From positions 1-17,833 of the forward strand of contig NZ_JBGCUS010000005.1 of assembly GCF_041415945.1 (NCBI RefSeq): a stretch of 17,833 bases of DNA, read 5' to 3'. The position numbers and the translations under genes are program-made. Below the pieces are notes generated by a model. The model was not told the origin of the DNA, searched no databases, and saw nothing but the letters and a program-made list of their open reading frames with translations. The stretch comes from Ancylobacter sp. IITR112 (GTDB lineage: Bacteria > Pseudomonadota > Alphaproteobacteria > Rhizobiales > Xanthobacteraceae). This document shows positions 12,834-17,833 of the stretch, piece by piece; position 1 is the stretch's first letter; each line of letters begins with the position of its first letter.

Positions 12834-14054
12834 GTGGCGTCCTATCACCTGTCCGCCCAGATCGTGAAACGCTCGCAGGGGCGTTCGGTGGTGGCCATGG
12901 CCGCCTACCGCTCCGGGGAGCGGCTGCATGACGCCGCCCATGACCGCTTCGCCGACTACAGCAACCGGCGCGGGGTGGCGTTCACCGAGATCATGGCGCC
13001 CGAGGGCAGCGCACCCTGGCTGACCGACCGGCAGACCCTGTGGAACGCGGTCGAGCACGGGGAGCGGCGCAGCGACGCCCAGCTGGCCCGTGAGATCAAT
13101 ATGGCCCTGCCGCACGAGCTGACCGACGCCGAGCGGATCGCGCTGGTGCGGGAGTTTGTGGCCTCGCAGTTCGTGAGCCGGGGCATGGTGGCCGACGTAG
13201 CCATTCACCGGCCCGTGCGCGAAAAGGGCGAGAACCCCCGCAACCACCACGCCCATGTTCTGTTGACCTTACGTCAGGCCACACCGTCCGGCCTGCGGGA
13301 GGTCAAGACCCGCGAATGGAACGGTCGGGGCATGCTGGACGGCTGGCGCGCCGCGTGGGCGGCCCACCAGAACGACGCGCTGCGGGCGCGGGGGTTCCGG
13401 GTGCAGGTGGATCACCGCACCCTTGCGGCCCAGCGGGCCGAGGCCATGGCCCGGGGCGACCGGCGCACGGCCAGCCTCCTCGATCGCGTCCCGGAAATCC
13501 ATGTCGGGCCGCGCGCCCGTCAGGCCGGACGCCAGCAGCGGCCGCTTTCCAGCCGCCCGCGCGAGGCCGGTCCGCGCCGGTTCCGGGAGGAGGGGGCTCC
13601 TGCCCGGCGCCGCGTGGTGGATTACCCGCGCATTGACCGGGGGCACCGCATCGACTGGCTGACCAACCTCATGCTCGGCAACAACGAGCGGGCGAAGGCC
13701 CAGGTGGCGAAGCTGGAACGGCAGGCCGCCCGCCTGCGCCGCAAGCTCGATCACTGGGACCGGCAGGCCACCTTCCGCATTGATGGGGCGATCCGGGGTG
13801 CCCGGTTCCGCTGGGAGCGGGCGAAGGCGGCCGAGGAGGCCCGCGCGGCAAGGGAACGCGAGCGGCAGCGGCAGGCGCATGCCGCGAAACGCGCGGCGCA
13901 GGTGAGCACCATCATCCGCGAGCTCGAAATGGTGCTGATCGCGGTGAGGGGAGGGCGCGAGGCGGTGCTGGCCCGCCAGCGCGAGATAGGCGGCTGGACA
14001 CGGAACGTCGGCCGGGAAGCAGAACGGGGCAGGGGAGAGGGCCGCCAGCGCTAA
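12834..14054 (+). CDS. mobL: MobA/MobL-family relaxase (MOBQ)
   Basis: The start is GTG 12834, preceded by AGGGGAGG; the open frame to 12753 has no ribosome-binding site and no family similarity. The 406-aa product begins VASYHLSAQIVKRSQGRSVVAMAAYRSGERL, the N-terminal MobA/MobL signature with putative nicking Y25. It then has the metal-binding histidine motif NHHAHVLLT (137-145). This enzyme nicks oriT and leads the strand into a recipient. The C-terminal half is Arg/Glu-rich and partly coiled coil (ARLRRKLDHWDRQ, AARERERQRQAHAAKR). The candidate nic site is about 100 bp upstream. It converges on the ParE-like gene with a 4-bp overlap of stops. Confidence 0.93.
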   Translation: MASYHLSAQIVKRSQGRSVVAMAAYRSGERLHDAAHDRFADYSNRRGVAFTEIMAPEGSAPWLTDRQTLWNAVEHGERRSDAQLAREINMALPHELTDAERIALVREFVASQFVSRGMVADVAIHRPVREKGENPRNHHAHVLLTLRQATPSGLREVKTREWNGRGMLDGWRAAWAAHQNDALRARGFRVQVDHRTLAAQRAEAMARGDRRTASLLDRVPEIHVGPRARQAGRQQRPLSSRPREAGPRRFREEGAPARRRVVDYPRIDRGHRIDWLTNLMLGNNERAKAQVAKLERQAARLRRKLDHWDRQATFRIDGAIRGARFRWERAKAAEEARAARERERQRQAHAAKRAAQVSTIIRELEMVLIAVRGGREAVLARQREIGGWTRNVGREAERGRGEGRQR

Positions 14055-14389
14055 TCTATGGCCCCGTCCTCGTCGTCCTCCCGCTGATCGTGGTAGAGCG
14101 CTTCGTAATCGCGCCCGCCGTAAAACACGTTGGTGATTTCCACGTCCTCACGCACGACGTAGGCAATCACCACACTGCGCTCGAAAGGGACGGTGCGCAG
14201 GCCGGGTGCGAGATCCGCCCGCAGGCGGCCGCCTAGCGGGACATCGCCGATGAGGCGGCAGCGGGCCATGATGCGCGTGACGAAACCCGCCGCAACGGAA
14301 TGGTTCTGACTGCCGTCCGCGACAAAGCGGTAGATGTTCTCCAGATCGGCCAGGGCATCAGGCCGGTAGCTGACTCTAGCCCGCCGCAT
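14051..14389 (-). CDS. parE: ParE/RelE-family toxin
   Basis: This 112-aa basic protein has the ParE-toxin pattern: VSYRPDALADLENIYRFVADGS at the N-terminus, GDVPLGGRLRADLAPGLRTVPFERSVVIAYVV in the middle and VEITNVFYGGRDYEALY at the end. ParE-type toxins poison DNA gyrase, and the pair stabilises plasmids by killing cells that lose them. Its start overlaps the end of the antitoxin gene by 14 bp, so the two are co-translated. A long acidic tail (DQREDDEDGAID) is unusual for such a basic fold. The target is inferred from the family; RelE-type activity on mRNA cannot be ruled out from sequence. Confidence 0.88.
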   Translation of the reverse strand: MRRARVSYRPDALADLENIYRFVADGSQNHSVAAGFVTRIMARCRLIGDVPLGGRLRADLAPGLRTVPFERSVVIAYVVREDVEITNVFYGGRDYEALYHDQREDDEDGAID

Positions 14390-14666
14390 TGGTGCGGGCT
14401 TTTCCTTCGTCCTTCAGGAAGCGGGCCATATCCGCCTCGGCTTCGTCCGCGCTCACGCTGGGGCGGGGATCGTCGAGCGAATGCCGCACACGCGCCCGCA
14501 GGGCCTCCAGGCGTTCGGCATACTCCAGACGCGCGCGCTGCCAGACGCGCACGGCGTCCCGCATGGCTTCGCTGGTGGTGGCAAACTCGCCGGATTCCAC
14601 GCTTTCCCGGATCACCCTCATCATGTCAGCGGTCATGGTGATGCTGACCTTTTCCGCATTCTGCAT
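14376..14666 (-). CDS. parD: ParD-family antitoxin
   Basis: The start ATG 14666 follows a strong ribosome-binding site, AAGGAGGAT; an in-frame ATG at 14717 lacks one. The 96-aa product has a ribbon-helix-helix N-terminus (KVSITMTADMMRVIRESVESGEFATTSEAMRDAVRVW), including the ParD-typical SGEFATTSEAMRDAVR, and an acidic C-terminal tail (SADEAEADMARFLKDEG) that should wrap the toxin. It would bind its own promoter and neutralise the ParE-like toxin encoded immediately downstream. A GGAT/ATCC inverted repeat upstream (14697-14707) may be its operator. Confidence 0.9.
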   Translation of the reverse strand: MQNAEKVSITMTADMMRVIRESVESGEFATTSEAMRDAVRVWQRARLEYAERLEALRARVRHSLDDPRPSVSADEAEADMARFLKDEGKARTNAAG

Positions 14667-14669
14667 GTC

Positions 14670-14715
14670 GGATCCTCCTTGTTGTCTTATAAAGTAGGAT
14701 AAAATCCGACCTGAC
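14670..14715 (-). promoter_or_regulatory. Candidate promoter/operator of the toxin-antitoxin operon
   Basis: On the minus strand GTGTCA (-35-like) is followed after 18 bp by TTTATA (14688-14693, -10-like). The GGAT-AAA-ATCC inverted repeat at 14697-14707 lies between them. AAGGAGGAT ends just before the antitoxin start. The AT-rich patch stands out in GC-rich surroundings. Confidence 0.4.
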
Positions 14716-14726
14716 ACTAGTATTAT

Positions 14727-16325
14727 TTACGCGCGTTGTCTGTGAATTTCATCTTCCCGGCTGGCAGGCTGGTGAGGCGCCTGGGGGGAGCCGTGGCTCC
14801 CGGCGGCCTCCCGGGTCTGAAAGGGCAGGATCGCCGCCTGCGGCCGCCATTCGTCCCAGCTGCCGCGCCAGCGCAGGACACGCCGGTAGTCGATGCGGCG
14901 GACGAGTGTGGAGCAGCCGATGTCGCGGAACTTTGCCACCAGCCGGGTCACCGGCAGGCGCTGCACTTCGGACGGGTCGAGCAGCCAGTAGCCGCTCTCC
15001 GACTGTCCCTGCTGCTGGTTGTGGCGCAGGAGAGCGTCGCTGGCCTGTGACACGCCGGACGAGCGGGTGAGAGTGGTGGTGTTGCCCACCATCTTCGCCA
15101 CGTACTCCGCCGTCGCGTTGTCGTTCACGCCGAAGAACACCCGGCAGGTCGCGTTGGCCAGGAAAGCTTCAGCCCTCTGCTCACCATAGACGGCCGCCAT
15201 CTGCGGCATGCTCTGCCATATCATTACCGGAGTACAGTAGGCGCGCAGCAGGCCGGACTGCTTTTCCAGCGGGTCGAGAGGGCCGAGAACGGCCACCTCA
15301 TCGAGCAGGAGCAGCACCTTGTGGCGGCTGCGGGGGCGGTATTTGGCGCGGGTGAGCGTAGCCAGCACGCATCCGGTCATCACCCGCAGCCAGCGCTCGT
15401 AGACCTGCAGCAGTTCCTCGTCGACGCAGAGGTAAATCGTACACACCCCGTCCACCAGCTCGTTGAGCGAGAACGTGGAGGAGCCCGAAAGCCGTCCGGC
15501 CGGGGATCCGGCCGACCACTGTTCGGTGGCTTTCGCCACGTTGGAGAGGACGCTCTTGAACTCCTCTCCGGTCTTGCCGGGATCGTCGCCGATCTGGCCG
15601 AGGAACCCCGATGCGATTTCGGCGGCGAGGGTCGAGGTCGATCGGTAGGCGATCTCCTCGAGGGTGGCGCGGAAGGTCTCCGGGCCGCCGACCGAGAGTG
15701 CCCTTACGCTGGCGAGGGTTCGGGTTTCCGGTGGCTCCTGCAGGATGTGAAGAATGAGTGCCGTCAGCAGGGACACCGCCTTGTCATCCCAGTGCGCCTC
15801 CCGCGCGTCAGGTTTGACCATCAGGCGGGCGAGAGCCTTGGCGTCGTCCGCCTCCAGGTCACTGCCCACGCGGATGATGTCCAGCGGGTTGAAGCGGTCG
15901 CTGGCGGCGAGATCGGTGGGGTTCAGCATCCGCACGCTGCCGAGCCGCTCCCGCCTGCGGCGCGTGATGGCGTAGTTCTCGCCTTTCGGATCGGTGACCA
16001 GGATCGAGCCGGGGTAATCGAGCAGGGTAGGGATGACGATGCCGACACCCTTACCGGCGCCGGTTGTGGCGAACACGAACATCAGCCCGTCGTGGGTGAA
16101 GCGCACCAGTCTGCGCCATGGCCCCCGGCCGATGACCGGCCCCCTGCCGCCGAGGACGCCGCCCCGGAGCAGCTCCCAGCGGGTGGCGAAGCGCGCGGTG
16201 CCGTGCACGCCTTCCCTGCGGGCGCGCCGGTCCCGCCGGGCAAGGCCAAAGAGCCAGCGCATGCCCCGCCCGAGCATGCGGAGCAGCCACCAGACCGTCT
16301 TGCAGAGGAACAGCAGGACATCCAT
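14727..16325 (-). CDS. traG: TraG/VirD4-type conjugative coupling protein
   Basis: This 532-aa AAA-like ATPase links the relaxosome to a type IV secretion channel. Starting at ATG 16325 it opens with a hydrophobic/amphipathic segment, MDVLLFLCKTVWWLL, as expected for the inner-membrane anchor. The longer frame to 16418 adds an unconvincing leader. Walker A is ATTGAGKGVG (86-95), followed by SILVTDPKGENY, the VirD4/TraG signature. Walker B is VLLLLDEVAVLG (337-348), and the family motifs IWQSMPQM and TEYVAK-like region follow. The anchor is short, with only one visible helix. It is divergent from the PA14-like gene (158 bp apart). With no mating-pore genes here, it must couple to a T4SS supplied elsewhere. 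Confidence 0.92.
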   Translation of the reverse strand: MDVLLFLCKTVWWLLRMLGRGMRWLFGLARRDRRARREGVHGTARFATRWELLRGGVLGGRGPVIGRGPWRRLVRFTHDGLMFVFATTGAGKGVGIVIPTLLDYPGSILVTDPKGENYAITRRRRERLGSVRMLNPTDLAASDRFNPLDIIRVGSDLEADDAKALARLMVKPDAREAHWDDKAVSLLTALILHILQEPPETRTLASVRALSVGGPETFRATLEEIAYRSTSTLAAEIASGFLGQIGDDPGKTGEEFKSVLSNVAKATEQWSAGSPAGRLSGSSTFSLNELVDGVCTIYLCVDEELLQVYERWLRVMTGCVLATLTRAKYRPRSRHKVLLLLDEVAVLGPLDPLEKQSGLLRAYCTPVMIWQSMPQMAAVYGEQRAEAFLANATCRVFFGVNDNATAEYVAKMVGNTTTLTRSSGVSQASDALLRHNQQQGQSESGYWLLDPSEVQRLPVTRLVAKFRDIGCSTLVRRIDYRRVLRWRGSWDEWRPQAAILPFQTREAAGSHGSPQAPHQPASREDEIHRQRA

Positions 16326-16483
16326 GGCAGCAATGCTGTCATGTCCCGCGTCGCGGCACCATGGGCCCTGCCAGCCCAGAGGGCAGAATTCCGCGCGAAG
16401 AGAAGGCGGGCCGCCCATATTAGCGGCTTGGCATCTGCGTACCCCTCTGCCTCAATGTCCGGGGCAGTTCAGAGGGGTAGGGG

Positions 16484-17449
16484 ATGCTGCTGTCGGCCGT
16501 CGCGATGCTGGGGCTTGTCGTTGGTGGCGAGCCCACGCCTCATGTGCATCGGGTCATGGGGATGCTGCTCCTGGGCGGCAACGGGCAGGTGCCCTTCGAG
16601 CCGCCGACGCCGGAACAGGCGCCTCCTCCTGGCGAGCCGTCCTGGGCGGACGCCCTTCCGGCGCCATTGCCCAGCATTGCGACGGGACCCCAGCCGGAGC
16701 CCCCCTCGCCGGATGGTCGGGCCCGGCCCGGGCAGATGCCTGCGCCGCCGCCCGTAAGGCTGGCCCAGTCGCCGAGCAACGAGGAGATCCTGCGCCGCCT
16801 TGAGCAGCTGGAACAGGAGAACCGCCAGCTGAAGCAGCAGGTGACCGGTGGAGGCGCCGCTCCGGCGGCGACCGTCCAGCCGCGCCAGCTTCCGGCGCAG
16901 ATGGTGCCGGGCTGGCGCGTGAGCCTCTATGACTGGAACAGGGAAGGGGAGGTGCGGGGGAGTCCACTCGCCTCTTTCAACCTGCGCAACCAGCGGATCA
17001 ACGCCTCGCTTGGACAGCGGCCGATCAACCGCAGCAGCGTGCGCGAGCGTCATGCGGGTGTGACCGATGAGATGTTCGTCTACCAGCTGTCCGGCTGGCT
17101 CCATGTGACGCGGCCAGGACGCTATGAACTCGGGTTCGAGGTCACCTGCGGGTTCGAGCACCCGTGCAACCTGCTGGTCCGGCTGGGCGGGGCGCAGCTG
17201 GTCAGCGTCCGCGACCGGAAGTTCGACAACACCCTGCTGCAGACCGCCCAGGATCTAGAGGCGGGAGATTATACGCTCGAGGTCGTGTTCGGGATCTCGC
17301 AGAACACGTTCTTCAAGTACCGGCCCACAGGGGTGACACTGTTTCCGCTCATCCGACCCCCTGGTGAGCTGAACTACCGGGACTTCGGGCCTAGTGAGCT
17401 GCTCACGGAGGCGAAGCCGGGCGTGCCGTATGGAATGCCCGGCCGATGA
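16484..17449 (+). CDS. Exported PA14-like domain protein (321 aa)
   Basis: The start has AGAGGGG upstream. A hydrophobic N-terminus (MLLSAVAMLGLVVGG) and a second short hydrophobic stretch suggest export or anchoring. Residues 35-95 are a Pro-rich linker, 98-120 a short coiled coil (SNEEILRRLEQLEQENRQLKQQ), and about 143-300 a beta-sandwich resembling a PA14 domain: WLHVTRPGRYELGFEV, then CNLLVRLGGAQLVSV, then LEAGDYTLEVVFG. Two cysteines, C222 and C228, could form a disulfide, which fits a periplasmic or surface location. The gene faces away from traG and ends 18 bp before the endonuclease stop. I infer a role in mating contact or cell-surface binding; no family name is certain. Confidence 0.8.
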   Translation: MLLSAVAMLGLVVGGEPTPHVHRVMGMLLLGGNGQVPFEPPTPEQAPPPGEPSWADALPAPLPSIATGPQPEPPSPDGRARPGQMPAPPPVRLAQSPSNEEILRRLEQLEQENRQLKQQVTGGGAAPAATVQPRQLPAQMVPGWRVSLYDWNREGEVRGSPLASFNLRNQRINASLGQRPINRSSVRERHAGVTDEMFVYQLSGWLHVTRPGRYELGFEVTCGFEHPCNLLVRLGGAQLVSVRDRKFDNTLLQTAQDLEAGDYTLEVVFGISQNTFFKYRPTGVTLFPLIRPPGELNYRDFGPSELLTEAKPGVPYGMPGR

Positions 17450-17467
17450 CGGAGATCGTCGCTCGAA

Positions 17468-17833
17468 TTAAGGCGTTGTGGCGCCCCTTAGGGTCTGAAG
17501 TTCAGCGTCCCAGCGCTGAATGCTGTCAGGGTGAGCCTCCACGGCGACTAGCCTGTCGCGGATACGTATGGCCGCAAATTTTGCAGCTTCGCGTTTCGGC
17601 GTCGCCGCCCAATAGAGAGATTGGTGTATGAGAGAATTCCAGTCATAAAAGAGTGTAAGTGAGAGACCAAATCCATCGGCCCAACTGCCTAGCCGTGTAT
17701 CATCGAGCCGTTCTTGTTGTGTGGCGACCATCACATAGGTTGCATCCGTCGCCCCCATGTCGATCGCCTTCTTCCCGAAAATCTGCACATCATTGAATGA
17801 AACGGGCTTATCTTTCACCTCGATCGCTTTGAC
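17468..17833 (-). CDS. SacI-family restriction endonuclease, C-terminal 121 codons (continues from base 1)
   Basis: The minus-strand frame is open from base 17833 to the stop at 17468. It begins VKAIEVKDKPVSFNDVQIFGKKAIDMGATDATYVMVATQQ. Joined to the frame ending at base 1, it completes PGD(236)...AIE(250)-V-K(252), a PD-(D/E)xK nuclease centre, followed by the expected helix (DVQIFGKKAID) and strand (ATYVMVAT). The GTG at 17816 is internal, not a start. The complete protein is 366 aa. It converges with the PA14-like gene, leaving 18 bp. Confidence 0.85.
   Translation of the reverse strand, partial: VKAIEVKDKPVSFNDVQIFGKKAIDMGATDATYVMVATQQERLDDTRLGSWADGFGLSLTLFYDWNSLIHQSLYWAATPKREAAKFAAIRIRDRLVAVEAHPDSIQRWDAELQTLRGATTP

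Noticed and set aside
12624..13256. Longer form (319 aa) of the 108-aa membrane protein
   Set aside because: The extension lies antisense to the relaxase and across oriT; the start at 12623 has a ribosome-binding site and begins the hydrophobic protein.
15321..16757. 478-aa plus-strand open frame opposite traG
   Set aside because: It overlaps the coupling protein gene antisense, has biased composition, and TraG motifs on the other strand are unmistakable.
17468..17818. A stand-alone 116-aa gene starting at GTG 17818
   Set aside because: The open frame continues to the window end in the phase of the endonuclease frame at base 1, and the nuclease motif spans the join.

Overview
The window reads best as a complete circular plasmid of about 17.8 kb, opened inside a restriction endonuclease gene. 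The minus-strand reading frame that leaves at base 1 re-enters at base 17833 in the same phase. Joined, the two pieces give one 366-codon protein of the SacI endonuclease type, with its PD-(D/E)xK active site straddling the join. High GC, an RPA-family RepA, a ParA with a small ribbon-helix-helix partner, a MobA/MobL relaxase and a TraG/VirD4 coupling protein all point to an alphaproteobacterial plasmid. Acetobacteraceae (Komagataeibacter, Gluconacetobacter or Acidiphilium type) is my best guess, by gene style only.

Layout. The 1-4331 segment, with 17468-17833, is the defence and recombination arm. It holds a divergent type II restriction-modification pair (SacI-like endonuclease, C5-cytosine methyltransferase), a dif-like 28-bp site, a small unknown protein translationally coupled to a tyrosine recombinase, and an AT-rich Lit-like (peptidase U49) HExxH protease, a family known for phage exclusion. 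The 4344-7106 segment carries an unknown 140-aa protein and a 738-aa exported protein built from nineteen 16-residue head-type repeats flanked by two near-identical 177-bp segments. The 7444-8303 segment carries a small conserved-type protein overlapping a DPPY-type DNA methyltransferase.

The maintenance core is 8357-11350: parB-like and parA genes (minus strand), a cluster of GGTAGCTATC-type inverted repeats (probable centromere/operator), a 19-codon leader peptide abutting repA, repA, seven CCGTACATCGCCGACGACA-type iterons (five at an exact 21-bp period), an AT-rich unwinding region and a terminator. From 12061 on lie a small unknown gene, a small membrane protein, an oriT with an IncQ/MOBQ-like nic core, the relaxase, a ParDE toxin-antitoxin pair, the coupling protein and an exported PA14-like protein. 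No mating-pore ATPases or core-complex genes are present, so the plasmid looks mobilizable rather than self-transmissible.

The least expected signal is a pair of matching leaders, about 90 bp upstream of the two small unknown genes at 7444 and 12061. Each has a stem whose sequence differs but whose pairing is preserved, around a nearly identical 30-31 nt loop. This looks like a structured RNA (or DNA) element that I do not recognise.
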